DNA of 64,000 bases, from positions 496,001 to 560,000 of the forward strand of contig UBXG01000005.1 in assembly GCA_900469475.1 (NCBI GenBank), in the 5' to 3' direction. The DNA comes from Hyphomicrobiales bacterium. GTDB taxonomy: Bacteria > Pseudomonadota > Alphaproteobacteria > Rhizobiales > Rhizobiaceae. Under the pieces are notes generated by a model. The model saw only the letters and a list, made by a program, of their open reading frames with translations. It searched no databases and was not told where the DNA came from. The translations under genes were made by a program, and so were the position numbers. The stretch's first letter is position 1. Each line of letters begins with the position of its first letter. Positions 36,617-45,477 of the stretch are shown in pieces.

Positions 36617-37301
36617 TCGGCTTTTCCGGCCGGAACTGCGCCGGCAGTTTGTCACTATAAGGGTACATATGGAAATAAGGCATTGCTTCCTGCAGGACAC
36701 GGGCGAAGGAAGGGCGCTCGATAAGGCGTCTATAATATGCCTTCAGCCGATCATGCTCTTCGCCAAAGGGGACGAGCGTTTCAGCGTAGAACAGGGCTGG
36801 CGCAGCGGCGCAATCGGCCATGGTCAGGCTGTTGCCGGTGATCCAGATCTTTCCGTCCAGCTGCTTTTCGATCATGCCATAAGCCGTGCGCAGCAAGGTC
36901 TCGGCTTCGGCGACGCTTTGTGGGCGCTTGTCCCCTTCTGCCCGGCGCACGTCCGCGACGATCGCTTGCATCGGCTCCTGCACATAGAGATCGAAAAAGC
37001 GATCCCAGAGCCGGACGCACAGGGCATCCGAAAGTTCGGTCGGCAACAGTTGCGTTGCGCCGGGATAATGCCGGTCGAGATATTCGATGATGATGCTGGT
37101 CTCGGGAACGGTGCTGTCGAGGGCTTCGTCGCGAAGCACCGGAAATTTTGCGAGCGGCCAGAGGCGCACCAGCGCAGCGCGCGATTCCGCATTGCCGAGA
37201 TCGATGATGCGGCTTTCGAACGGCGTCCCGTTTTCATAGAGCGCCATCAACACCTTGTGGCAAAAGGAGGCGAGGGGATGCTGATAGAGAATAAGGGACA
37301 T
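36609..37301 (-). CDS. Glutathione S-transferase family protein
   Basis: A 230-residue GST. The thioredoxin-like N-terminal domain begins LILYQHPLASFCHKVLMAL, with the glutathione-binding region KFPVLRDEALDSTVPETSIIIEYL. The helical domain includes ITGNSLTMADCAAAPALFY, the conserved N-capping box. First gene of the GST-ArsR-SRPBCC unit, preceded by two perfect inverted repeats, which suggests tight control by a ligand-responsive repressor. The substrate is unknown. Confidence 0.93.
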   Translation of the reverse strand: MSLILYQHPLASFCHKVLMALYENGTPFESRIIDLGNAESRAALVRLWPLAKFPVLRDEALDSTVPETSIIIEYLDRHYPGATQLLPTELSDALCVRLWDRFFDLYVQEPMQAIVADVRRAEGDKRPQSVAEAETLLRTAYGMIEKQLDGKIWITGNSLTMADCAAAPALFYAETLVPFGEEHDRLKAYYRRLIERPSFARVLQEAMPYFHMYPYSDKLPAQFRPEKPNA

Positions 37302-37327
37302 GCGACAACCTTTCCGAAATCAAGGTT

Positions 37328-37365
37328 CGAGCTGATACTTATCTGAATGGCTAAGTATCAGCTCG
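37328..37365. promoter_or_regulatory. Perfect inverted repeat 1 upstream of the GST operon
   Basis: A 14-bp perfect stem (CGAGCTGATACTTA / TAAGTATCAGCTCG) with a 10-base spacer lies 27 bp before the GST start codon. The centre reads CTTATCTGAATGGCTAAG, related to the second repeat. Lack of a T-tract argues for an operator over a terminator. Confidence 0.6.
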
Positions 37366-37380
37366 CCGGTCGCCGCGCAA

Positions 37381-37412
37381 GGAAATAGTTATCCAAATGG
37401 ATAACTATTTCC
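37381..37412. promoter_or_regulatory. Perfect inverted repeat 2 upstream of the GST operon
   Basis: A 14-bp perfect stem (GGAAATAGTTATCC / GGATAACTATTTCC) with an AAAT spacer. The core GTTATCCAAATGGATAAC resembles the core of repeat 1. It lies between the GST start and the end of the methyltransferase gene, so it could also serve as that gene's 3' structure, but there is no T-run after it. Confidence 0.6.
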
Positions 37413-37430
37413 GATGGGATGTATTTTGCT

Positions 37431-38255
37431 TCAATCGGCGAGACGACGGGCGATGACTAGATGACCCGGGGTCGGCTGGCCATCTTCCATACGGACGTTG
37501 ATGTCGGTGATTTCGACGAGTTCGAAGCCGGTCGCAGTCAGCCTTTCGCGCACATAGGCTTCGGAATGGGCAAAGCGCTGGTGAGGGCCGACTATATAGG
37601 GACGTCCGGCCATGGTCGCCTCAGGCAGGGTCTCCGAGGAGAAGATGAAGAGGCCGCTCGGCGTCATGTTTTCGGCGGCGCCGAAGAAGAGGGGTTCCAG
37701 CGCGCCGAGATAGGGCAGGACATCAGTCGCGGTGATCAGATCGAAGGCTTCCTCGTCATTGTCGTCGAGAAAATCCTCGACCTCGGCAACGAAGAGCGTT
37801 TCGTAAATATCCTTTTCATGGGCGACTTCGACCATGTTTTCGGAAATGTCGATGCCAGTGATATCCTCGGCGATATCGCGCAGCGTGCCGCCGGTGAGGC
37901 CAGTACCGCAGCCGAGGTCGAGCATACGCTTGAAGGGACCGAGGCCGAGAGCCTGCAGACGCTGGCGCACGAGAACCGGGACGTGGTAGCCGAGCTGCTC
38001 CACCAGCACATCCTCGAAAACCTCGGCATGCTGGTCGAACAGGGTTTCGACATAGGCGTCCGGCGCCTTGGCCGGCGTCTCGCCGCGTCCCATCGAGGCG
38101 ATGCGCACGGCTGCTCCACCATGGTCTTCCGGATCGAGAGCCAGCACCTTCTCATAGGCCTGAACCGCAGCGTCGATATCGCCCGCCTTCTCCAGTGCCA
38201 GTGCCTGGTTATAGGCTTCCGCAAGCGCGTCTTCGTCGATCTTCTTCTTTGCCAT
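37431..38255 (-). CDS. TPR-containing SAM-dependent methyltransferase
   Basis: A 274-residue protein. Residues ~8-45 form one TPR unit (ALAEAYNQALALEKAGDIDA, ending in LDPED). The class I methyltransferase motif I is MLDLGCGTGLTGGTL near residue 115, then GIDISENM and DLITATDVLPYLG. The architecture resembles the tetratricopeptide-methyltransferases of alphaproteobacteria. The substrate is unknown. The start MAKKKIDEDALAEA has an adjacent GGGCTG but a weak ribosome-binding site. Confidence 0.87.
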   Translation of the reverse strand: MAKKKIDEDALAEAYNQALALEKAGDIDAAVQAYEKVLALDPEDHGGAAVRIASMGRGETPAKAPDAYVETLFDQHAEVFEDVLVEQLGYHVPVLVRQRLQALGLGPFKRMLDLGCGTGLTGGTLRDIAEDITGIDISENMVEVAHEKDIYETLFVAEVEDFLDDNDEEAFDLITATDVLPYLGALEPLFFGAAENMTPSGLFIFSSETLPEATMAGRPYIVGPHQRFAHSEAYVRERLTATGFELVEITDINVRMEDGQPTPGHLVIARRLAD

Positions 38256-38366
38256 GAGTGACAGCCCTTCCATTCGTCACGCAGGCATTAAGGCGCTTGA
38301 TCGGCTTTTGCAATGCTTGCCGTGTCGCCCAGCGGGCGCACTGGTGATGCCGAAGACCCGATGCGG

Positions 38367-38633
38367 CTAATGCAGGATGAATTCGCCCTTCACGGCTCGC
38401 CATTCGGTCGCTGAAATCAGCTTGCGATGGACATAGCGCACGGAATGCAGCGGGCCATCTAGCGTTTCCTGCCAGAATTTCAGGAAGCCGCGCATTTCCG
38501 GGAAGTTCGGGGCGAGATCATAATCCTGCCAGATATAGGTCTGCAGGAATTGCGGATGATCGGGCAGGCGGTAGAAGATCTGCGCCGTCGTCAACCCATA
38601 ACCCTGCAACTGCTTTTGCATGTCGTTATGCAT
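38367..38633 (-). CDS. usg: Usg family protein
   Basis: An 88-residue protein matching the Usg family known from the Caulobacter trp region (key segments YGLTTAQIFYRLPDHP, TYIWQDYDLAPNFPEM and LHSVRYVHRKLI). The function of Usg is unknown. It is monocistronic here, between the methyltransferase gene and the amino acid transporter. AGAAAG precedes the start; a second Met four codons later is an alternative. Confidence 0.85.
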   Translation of the reverse strand: MHNDMQKQLQGYGLTTAQIFYRLPDHPQFLQTYIWQDYDLAPNFPEMRGFLKFWQETLDGPLHSVRYVHRKLISATEWRAVKGEFILH

Positions 38634-38818
38634 GAGCTTTCTCTTTCCGTTCCCATTCTTGGTCGTGACTCATGGTCACTCAAATATGGAAACAACAGAT
38701 GGTAAACTCAAGCTTTACAAAAATGTCATGATGGAAATTTATTCACAGAAATCAATGTATTAGCAGCGACTGCATGGGAGTGCTGCCAAGGCTGCGCCCA
38801 GACGCCGCCTTGGCAGGA

Positions 38819-39649
38819 TCAGCGCTTGAGGTGCCGTGTCAGCCCGCCTTCCATCCGCGCCCAGCCGTTTCGCATGAGTTCGACAATCACGAGATAGAAG
38901 ATCGCAGCCCAGAGATAGATCTGGTAGTCGTAGGTCCGCGAGAAGGCGTAGCGTGTTTCGCCCATCAGGTCGAAGACCGTAATAATGGAGACGGTTGCCG
39001 AACTCTTGATCAGCAGGATGATCTCGTTGCCATAGGGGCGCAGCGCCACGATGAGCGCTTGTGGAATGATGATCTTGCGGAAGGCGATCCAGGTATGGAT
39101 ACCTAGGGCGCTGGCCGCTTCCCGCTGGCCCTTCGGTACGCTCTGAATGGCGCCCCGGACGATTTCCGTCTGATAAGCCGCCGTATTCAGCGTCATGGCG
39201 AAAACGCCGCAATAGAAGGGGTCCTTGAAGAACCACCAGAGGCCGATATCCTCGAAGAACCAGCGAAAGCTCGGGAAACCGTAATAGACCATGAAAATCT
39301 GCGCCAGCAGCGGCGTGCCGCGGAACAGATAGACATAGCAATAGGTCAGCGTGCTCAGGATCTTGTTGCTCGACATGCGGGCAAAGGCCAGCGGTATCGA
39401 GAGAATCGCGCCGAGGATAAAGGATGTTGCGACCAGCTTGACCGTGATCCAGAGACCGTGAAGCAGCCGCGGCCCATAGGTTTCGAGCTTGTCAACATCC
39501 CACCCGCTTATAATCATTGCCAGCAGCGAAATACCGAGAATGGCCCAGAGGGTCAGAAAAAAATAACCGGCGATGCGCGCCTTGGACAGCTTCGTGACCG
39601 TCTTCGGCGGTGCCGGCTGCGCGGCGATCAGAACTTCGGCATGGCTCAT
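38819..39649 (-). CDS. Polar amino acid ABC transporter permease (HisM-like)
   Basis: A 276-residue permease of the HisMQ type with about five helices. The EAA loop is EAASALGIHTWIAFRKIIIPQAL. It overlaps the HisQ-like gene by TCAT and is the last gene of the transporter unit. Together they import a basic amino acid such as histidine, lysine, arginine or ornithine. Confidence 0.92.
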   Translation of the reverse strand: MSHAEVLIAAQPAPPKTVTKLSKARIAGYFFLTLWAILGISLLAMIISGWDVDKLETYGPRLLHGLWITVKLVATSFILGAILSIPLAFARMSSNKILSTLTYCYVYLFRGTPLLAQIFMVYYGFPSFRWFFEDIGLWWFFKDPFYCGVFAMTLNTAAYQTEIVRGAIQSVPKGQREAASALGIHTWIAFRKIIIPQALIVALRPYGNEIILLIKSSATVSIITVFDLMGETRYAFSRTYDYQIYLWAAIFYLVIVELMRNGWARMEGGLTRHLKR

Positions 39650-40449
39650 CGATGGACCTCCGCGCGTTTAGCCCATCGATCGAGATAGAAGAGGCCGACG
39701 GAAGAGATGACGGCCAGTGTCAGATAAAACAGGCAGGCGATGGAATAGAAGGTGAAGGGCGCCTTGGTGGCGCGGACGGCAATCCCCGTCTGCCTGATGA
39801 TATCGGCAAGGCCGATGATGGACACGTAAGACGTATCCTTCAGCAGGTTCATCCAGAGGTTCCCGAGATTTGGCAGGGAAATACGCACGAGTTGCGGCAC
39901 GATGATAAGCCGCATGGTTCGCGCCCGATGAAATCCAAGTGCATCGCCTGCCTCATATTGACCTTTGGGAATGGCTTTGAAGGCAGAGAGGAGGACTTCC
40001 GAACAATAGGCGGAAAAGACGATTGCCAGCGCCACCATGCCGGCCGCGAAGGCGTTGATCTCAACGGGTCCGTCATAGCCGAATTTGGCGAGCACGGACT
40101 GCAAGAGGATCTGCATGCCATAGTAGATGATGAAGAGCGTCAGCAGCTCCGGCAGGCCACGGAAAATCGTCGTGAAGACGCCAGCGGCGAGCCTCAGCGA
40201 TTTCTCTTCCGATTGCTGCGCGAGCGCGACGAAGAAGCCGATGACGACGCCAAGCGGCAGCGTCAGGACCGAGACGGCGATGGTGATCTTCAAGCCACCG
40301 GCCAGCTCGTCGCCCCATCCCGTGTCGCCACAGGCGAGCATCGTATTTTGGCCGAACAGAGTGAACAGTCCGGCCGGACCACACAATGGGTCAAAAATCG
40401 TACTCAACCAGGTCCACAAGGAACCAAGGGCGGAAAACAATCCGCTCAT
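39646..40449 (-). CDS. Polar amino acid ABC transporter permease (HisQ-like)
   Basis: A 267-residue permease with about five helices; the EAA loop is EAGDALGFHRARTMRLIIVPQLV. It pairs with the HisM-like subunit and is preceded by the binding-protein gene 118 bp upstream, with a hairpin in between. No ATP-binding subunit gene is present in this cluster. Confidence 0.92.
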   Translation of the reverse strand: MSGLFSALGSLWTWLSTIFDPLCGPAGLFTLFGQNTMLACGDTGWGDELAGGLKITIAVSVLTLPLGVVIGFFVALAQQSEEKSLRLAAGVFTTIFRGLPELLTLFIIYYGMQILLQSVLAKFGYDGPVEINAFAAGMVALAIVFSAYCSEVLLSAFKAIPKGQYEAGDALGFHRARTMRLIIVPQLVRISLPNLGNLWMNLLKDTSYVSIIGLADIIRQTGIAVRATKAPFTFYSIACLFYLTLAVISSVGLFYLDRWAKRAEVHR

Positions 40450-40505
40450 GCCATATTTCCCCTAGCGGCTTTTGCCGCGTTTCTGCTTATATTCATCTCG
40501 TTGTC

Positions 40506-40539
40506 AAACAAAAACGGCGGAAGGGCAAGCTTCCGCCGT
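40506..40539 (-). terminator. Intercistronic terminator or attenuator
   Basis: Read on the minus strand, a perfect 10-bp stem (ACGGCGGAAG / CTTCCGCCGT) with a 6-base loop is followed by TTTTTGTTT. It lies between the binding-protein gene and the permease genes. Such structures usually keep the binding protein more abundant than the membrane subunits. Confidence 0.78.
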
Positions 40540-40567
40540 CGTCTTTTCCCAGGGAATCGACGGGCGA

Positions 40568-41350
40568 TCAATCGCCGTAGACGTCGAAATCGAAATACTT
40601 GTCCTGGATCTTCTTGTAGGTGCCGTCAGCGCGGATCGCAGCGATCGCGGCGTTCAGCTTGTCTTTAAGGGCCGCATCGCCCTTGCGGATGGCGATACCC
40701 GCACCGACGCCGTTGATGACCGGGTCGCTTTTCAGCGTACCGAGCATCTTGCAGCAGTTGCCTGCATCGGACTTCACCCATTCGGACAACACGACGACGT
40801 CGTCGATGGCGGCATCGATACGGCCGTTGCTGAGGTCGAGCTTGTATTCGTCAGCCGACGGATAGAGCTTGAGCTCGGCATCCTTCAGGTGGGCGGACGC
40901 ATAGTTGGCATGCGTCGTGGAGGACTGTGCGCCGATCGTCTTGCCCTTCAGGGCTTCGTCGGTCGCTTCCTTGAGAGTGGAGTCCTTCGGAATGGCGATT
41001 GCCGGTGGCGTGTTGTAAATCTTGTTGGTGAAGTCGACGATCTTCTCGCGCTCGGGCGTGATCGACATGGACGAGATGATCGCGTCGAACTTCTTGGCCT
41101 GCAGGGCGGGAATGATGCCGTCGAAATCCTGGTTCACGAAGGTGCACTTGACCTTCATGTGATCGCAAAGCGCATTGGTTATATCGATGTCGAAGCCGGT
41201 GAACTTGCCGCCGGCGTCAAGCGATTCGAAAGGCGGGTAAGTCGCGTCCGTGCCGAAGACGATCGTGTCGCCATCGGCAAGCGCCGCACCGGCGACAAGC
41301 GACATTGCGGCGAAGGACGCGGCGGCAATAAGACGAGTGGAGATGCGCAT
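40568..41350 (-). CDS. Basic amino acid ABC transporter substrate-binding protein (ArgT/HisJ-like)
   Basis: A 260-residue periplasmic protein with a signal peptide ending AALADGD. Family features are FGTDATYPPFESLDAGGKFTGFDIDI, CTFVNQDFDGIIPALQAKKFD and the AQSSTTHANY region. The three-gene order matches lysine/arginine/ornithine or histidine systems. It is the promoter-proximal gene of the cluster. Confidence 0.92.
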   Translation of the reverse strand: MRISTRLIAAASFAAMSLVAGAALADGDTIVFGTDATYPPFESLDAGGKFTGFDIDITNALCDHMKVKCTFVNQDFDGIIPALQAKKFDAIISSMSITPEREKIVDFTNKIYNTPPAIAIPKDSTLKEATDEALKGKTIGAQSSTTHANYASAHLKDAELKLYPSADEYKLDLSNGRIDAAIDDVVVLSEWVKSDAGNCCKMLGTLKSDPVINGVGAGIAIRKGDAALKDKLNAAIAAIRADGTYKKIQDKYFDFDVYGD

Positions 41351-41718
41351 ATTGACCCTCTCTGTTGGTGGCCGGCAGCCCATTATTGTTTTTGGCAGAC
41401 GGCTCGAGTGGAGCGGGCTGGTGGCCCGCCTCGCGGCGATATTCGTACTTTTTTTTGGGAAAATGCAACTGGAATTACAAAGGCAATCTGCCTTTGCGCA
41501 ATGCCGCCGTAATGCACGCGCTACACAGGCAAATCTGAATGTAAGCCATCCATTGCGTTCAGGCAGGGTTAATTACGGCAACCTAATAGTGCGGGAACAT
41601 ATAGCGGCTTGCCGCGATTCAGCCTCATGAGAACCGAAAATTGGCCGGGTTCCTGAGGCAATCGCCTTGCCGCTCAGATTCGCAATTCGGCGGACAAAGA
41701 TCATAAGAGGAGACCCCT
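41351..41718. other. Gene-free promoter region between divergent genes
   Basis: About 370 bases holding the divergent promoters of the amino acid transporter and the OmpA-family gene. I see no defined operator and no recognisable RNA element here. Confidence 0.4.
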
Positions 41719-44235
41719 ATGGGAAAGCGATCCAGACTATTTGCCAGCGCCGCGTTTCCGCTGCTTTCGCTATCGCTCGCCTTCGAGCCGGTAGCAGCCG
41801 CGGCCCTTCGTGAACAGCCAATCGTACCGCTGAACAACGGCATCGCCGGCGCAGCCGCGACCGCCGCAGATACAAGTTTCGAGGTGGCGCAGCAGGAGGC
41901 GCCGGCAGCTCAGCCCGATGAAGAGCAGCTCAAGCACAAGAAGCCTGCCGAAGGCGGGGAGGGCCAGAAGCATCAGGGTGGTGGCGAGCAGCAGCACCAG
42001 ATGAAGCAGGCTGAGCCCGAGGGTGAGCCGCAGCAGAAGGCGCCGAAGCAGCAACAGCCGGAAGCGCAGCCGCCGAAGGCCGAGCATCAGCAGCCCGCGG
42101 AGCAGGGGCAGCCGAAGCCGCAGAAGCAGCAGCCGGCCGCAGAGGCGCCGCCTGAGCCTCCGAAGAAGCAACGTCAGCAACCCGCCGAAGAGCCTCAGGC
42201 ACAGCCCGAAGCCAAACCGCAGCCTAAGGCTGTCGCTCCCCAGGCAGAGCCGGAAGCACCGCAGCCGAAGCCGAAGGTCAAGCAGCCCGAAGCCAAGCAG
42301 CCTGTGGAGCAAGAGCAACCGAAGCCGCAAAAGCAGCAGCCGGCCGAAGCGCCGCAGCCGAAGGTAGAGCAGCAGCCTGCTACGGAAGCGCAGCCGGAGG
42401 CCAAGCCGGAGCCGAAGGTCAAGCCTGGTTCGAAGGCGCAGCAGCCGGCTCCGGGCGAAAAGCAGGCTCCCGTCGCGGGCGAACAGCCGAATCAGGGGGC
42501 CCAGCCTGGAAAGCAGGCGCAGCCCGAACAGAACGCTCAACCCAAGCTGCAAGGTCAGACCGAGGCTCCGGCAAAGCAGCCCACCGAGCAGCAGCCGGCA
42601 CCGGCCGGTGAACCTGCTCAGGGACATAAGGTACAGCCGGGAACGCAGCCTCAGACGCAGGCACAGCCCGGAACGCCTGCGACCCCTGGCGCTGAGCAGG
42701 GGCAGAAGCAGGGTGGGGACAAGACCCACGGCAAACAGCCGCAGAACCAGCAACAAGGCGAGCAGCCCGCCGCCAATCCGCAGCAGCCGGCCCAGCAGGG
42801 CACGCCGCAAGGACAGCCAGCACAGGCTGGCAACCCGGCAACGCCGCAGCCTGGGAAGCAGCAACCGGCCAATGGCGCCGCGACGCCGGCTCAAGCTGGT
42901 GCAGCGGCTCCCGCCGCCAACGGCAATGGCCAGCAGGCTGGCGAAATCCAGCTGCCTCCCGCCGAGCAGGTCTCGCCGCAGGAACTGGAGCGCCGTAAGA
43001 AGATCGCGGAGAATCCCGCCTCCGCCAATGGTCCCGTTATCCTGCCCGTCGAAAACGGAAGCGCGGTTCTGGACAGCCAGAAGGATGCGGTTCGTCGTGG
43101 TGAGCATCTAAACAATGGGCAGAATCCCGCTGCCCCAGGCGCCCAGGGTGGTCGCGGACAGGCGGGTCAGGCTTCGCAGAGCGGGCAGGTCCAGACCGCC
43201 CCGGCCCAGCAGCCGCCACCGGCTTACACCAAGCCGCCGACTTCCGATGCCGAGGCCCAGCGCGCGGTAGCCGGCGGCCAACCGCAACCTCCGGTCAAGA
43301 TGGAAGCCGTAACCAGCGAGCAGGGTCGTCGCATCGACCGCCGGCCGGACTTCGCCGCGCCACAGGGAACGACGGTGCAGACCATCATCAATCAGGACAA
43401 CCGGACCATCGTCAACGTCGACAACACCTATGTCGTTCGTCACGATGATAGCGAGCGCTTCATTCGAGGCGGTGAGCGGCCGGTCTACGAACAACTGCCG
43501 CGTGACCGCTACCGCGAGACGATCGATCAGCCCGACGGCGATCGCGTCATCACGATCCGCAACCGCTACGGCGACATAATCCAGCGCTCGCGCATCGATG
43601 CAAGCGGCCGCGAATATGTGCTGTTCTACTCGCCGGAACTGGAAAATCGTCCTGACAATGACGACTACTACCGCGATCCGGGTGAAGATCTGCCGCCGAT
43701 GCGCCTGCTCATTCCGTTGAGCCAGTACATCATCGATACGGCATCGAACCGCAATGCCGACTATTACGACTTTCTGCGGGAGCCGCCGGTCGAGCCGGTC
43801 GAGCGTATCTATTCGGTCAACGAAGTCCGCTATTCGGCTCGTATCCGCGACAAGATCCGCCGTATCGACCTCGACACGATCACCTTCGCGACGGGCAGCG
43901 CCGAGATTCCGATGTCGCAGGCGAGCACCCTTCGCGGTGTCGCCGATGGCATGTTGAAGATCATCAAGCGCGATCCGACAGAAACCTTCCTGATCGAGGG
44001 CCATACGGATGCGGTGGGTTCGGCCCAAAGCAATCTGATCTTGTCGGACCAACGCGCGGAATCGGTCGCCAACGTGCTGACGGATGTCTACGGCATTCCT
44101 GCCGAAAACCTGGTCACCCAGGGCTATGGCGAGCAGTATCTCAAGGTGAATACGCTTGGCCCGTCGCAGGAAAACCGCCGCGTCACGATCCGCCGCATCA
44201 CGCCGCTGGTGCGTCCGGTGGCATCGAACCGGTAA
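41719..44235 (+). CDS. OmpA-family outer-envelope protein with long Pro/Gln/Lys-rich region
   Basis: An 838-residue exported protein. A signal peptide (ending in PVAAAA near residue 28) leads into a low-complexity region of about 400 residues rich in Gln, Pro, Lys, Glu and Ala, with imperfect repeats such as QPKPQKQQPAEAP. A non-repetitive segment follows (about residues 520-700), and an OmpA/MotB peptidoglycan-binding domain closes the protein: ITFATGSAEIP, FLIEGHTDAVGS, LSDQRAESVA and TQGYGEQ. It should tether the outer membrane to peptidoglycan. AAGAGGAG precedes the start. Confidence 0.9.
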   Translation: MGKRSRLFASAAFPLLSLSLAFEPVAAAALREQPIVPLNNGIAGAAATAADTSFEVAQQEAPAAQPDEEQLKHKKPAEGGEGQKHQGGGEQQHQMKQAEPEGEPQQKAPKQQQPEAQPPKAEHQQPAEQGQPKPQKQQPAAEAPPEPPKKQRQQPAEEPQAQPEAKPQPKAVAPQAEPEAPQPKPKVKQPEAKQPVEQEQPKPQKQQPAEAPQPKVEQQPATEAQPEAKPEPKVKPGSKAQQPAPGEKQAPVAGEQPNQGAQPGKQAQPEQNAQPKLQGQTEAPAKQPTEQQPAPAGEPAQGHKVQPGTQPQTQAQPGTPATPGAEQGQKQGGDKTHGKQPQNQQQGEQPAANPQQPAQQGTPQGQPAQAGNPATPQPGKQQPANGAATPAQAGAAAPAANGNGQQAGEIQLPPAEQVSPQELERRKKIAENPASANGPVILPVENGSAVLDSQKDAVRRGEHLNNGQNPAAPGAQGGRGQAGQASQSGQVQTAPAQQPPPAYTKPPTSDAEAQRAVAGGQPQPPVKMEAVTSEQGRRIDRRPDFAAPQGTTVQTIINQDNRTIVNVDNTYVVRHDDSERFIRGGERPVYEQLPRDRYRETIDQPDGDRVITIRNRYGDIIQRSRIDASGREYVLFYSPELENRPDNDDYYRDPGEDLPPMRLLIPLSQYIIDTASNRNADYYDFLREPPVEPVERIYSVNEVRYSARIRDKIRRIDLDTITFATGSAEIPMSQASTLRGVADGMLKIIKRDPTETFLIEGHTDAVGSAQSNLILSDQRAESVANVLTDVYGIPAENLVTQGYGEQYLKVNTLGPSQENRRVTIRRITPLVRPVASNR

Positions 44236-44256
44236 GGGATCAGCTTATAGCTTGAT

Positions 44257-44290
44257 AGTAAGGGCCGCCGGGAAACCGGCGGCCCTTACT
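44257..44290. terminator. Bidirectional hairpin between convergent genes
   Basis: A perfect 15-bp GC-rich stem with a GAAA tetraloop. It lies between the OmpA-family gene and mobB and its last base is the last base of the mobB stop codon. No T-run on either side. Confidence 0.7.
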
Positions 44291-44820
44291 CATTTCGACG
44301 GGCCCTCGAGGCCGACCTTTGCAGCGATGAAATCGGCAATTGCGACCGTATCGTCGAGGTCGAAAACGACAAGAGAACCGGCGTCTTCAACAGGGTGGTC
44401 GGTGGCGATGGCGAATATGTGAGGGTCCTGTGGGGCGAGCGGTTCGCGCTTAGCCGCTTCCAGTCGACGCGCCTCGATTTTCGGGATGGGTTCGCGCTTG
44501 TAACCTTCGATCAAGACGAGGTCGCAGGGAGCGAGACGCGCCAGTATTTCTTCGAAGCTCGGTTCGGGCGCGCCGCGCAATTCGTGCATGATGGCATAGC
44601 GCGTGCCGGAGACGATGGTGACTTCATGCGCGCCGGCCTCGCGATGACGAAAGCTGTCGGCACCCACCTTGTCTATATCGAAATCATGATGCGCATGCTT
44701 GATGGTCGAGATGCGATAGCCGCGCTGGGTGAACTCCGTGACCAGCCGCACCGCAAGCCCCGTCTTGCCGGAATTCTTCCAGCCGGCGATGCCGAAGATT
44801 TTGGGCCGAGATTTCGTCAT
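44290..44820 (-). CDS. mobB: Molybdopterin-guanine dinucleotide biosynthesis adaptor MobB
   Basis: A 176-residue GTP-binding P-loop protein (IAGWKNSGKTGLAVRL) that assists MobA. IEGYKREPIPKIEARR and a C-terminal FDLDDTVAIADFI complete the family pattern. The start MTKSRPK lies in a TCAT overlap with mobA, so the two are translationally coupled. Confidence 0.93.
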   Translation of the reverse strand: MTKSRPKIFGIAGWKNSGKTGLAVRLVTEFTQRGYRISTIKHAHHDFDIDKVGADSFRHREAGAHEVTIVSGTRYAIMHELRGAPEPSFEEILARLAPCDLVLIEGYKREPIPKIEARRLEAAKREPLAPQDPHIFAIATDHPVEDAGSLVVFDLDDTVAIADFIAAKVGLEGPSK

Positions 44821-45467
44821 GGCATGTCTTCCAAAGCTGCCAGCCATGTCTCCGCTTCGGCGAGATCGGCTGGCGTATTGATGTTGAAGAAGGGATCGAG
44901 AGGCCCGATTGCCGTTTCGACCGGGAGGAATTCCACCCGCTGCACCTTATGTCGAGCGAGGAAATCCCTGACGCGCCGTTTGTCGTCGGAGGAGATCCAT
45001 AGTTCCAGATCGGCGGTGGCGGAGACGGGCCAGAGACCGAAAACAGGATGATCCTGACCGAGTGATGCGGCAATGGCAATCTCATCGGGGCCGTGAATGA
45101 CATGGGCAAGGCGCGCGACAAGATCGGAAGGAAAGAAGGGGGTGTCGATGGGGATGGTGGCGATGTGCGAGGCCTCAGGGTGATGCAACTGCGCGTCCTG
45201 CAAAGCAGCAAGCACACCTGCAAGCGGCCCTAATTTACCGGGAATTCTATCCGGAATGAGCCGCATCCCCATGGCGTCAGGCCAATCGGCATCGGCATTC
45301 AGTGCGATCGGTTTGAGCTGACGTTGCCCGATCTTCGACGCGATACGAGCGATCAAGCTTTCGCCGGCGAGCAGTGCAAAGGCCTTGTTGGCGCCCATGC
45401 GGCTGGAACGGCCGCCGGCAAGCAGAACGACGGGAATATCTTGGGGAGTGGCGATGAAGTCGGACAT
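44817..45467 (-). CDS. mobA: Molybdenum cofactor guanylyltransferase MobA
   Basis: Transfers GMP to molybdopterin to make the bis-MGD cofactor. The protein has 216 residues with the nucleotidyltransferase motif VVLLAGGRSSRMGANKA, the IPIDTPFFP metal-binding Asp and FFNINTPADLAEAE near the C-terminus. It precedes mobB on the same strand. moaA lies 5 kb away, separated by unrelated genes. Confidence 0.94.
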   Translation of the reverse strand: MSDFIATPQDIPVVLLAGGRSSRMGANKAFALLAGESLIARIASKIGQRQLKPIALNADADWPDAMGMRLIPDRIPGKLGPLAGVLAALQDAQLHHPEASHIATIPIDTPFFPSDLVARLAHVIHGPDEIAIAASLGQDHPVFGLWPVSATADLELWISSDDKRRVRDFLARHKVQRVEFLPVETAIGPLDPFFNINTPADLAEAETWLAALEDMP

Positions 45468-45477
45468 GATTGCGACC

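Noticed and set aside
41770..43107. 445-residue open frame antisense to the OmpA-family gene
   Set aside because: It is a compositional mirror of the Pro/Gln/Lys-rich coding sequence (Leu/Arg-rich on the other strand) with no signal, family or ribosome-binding site.
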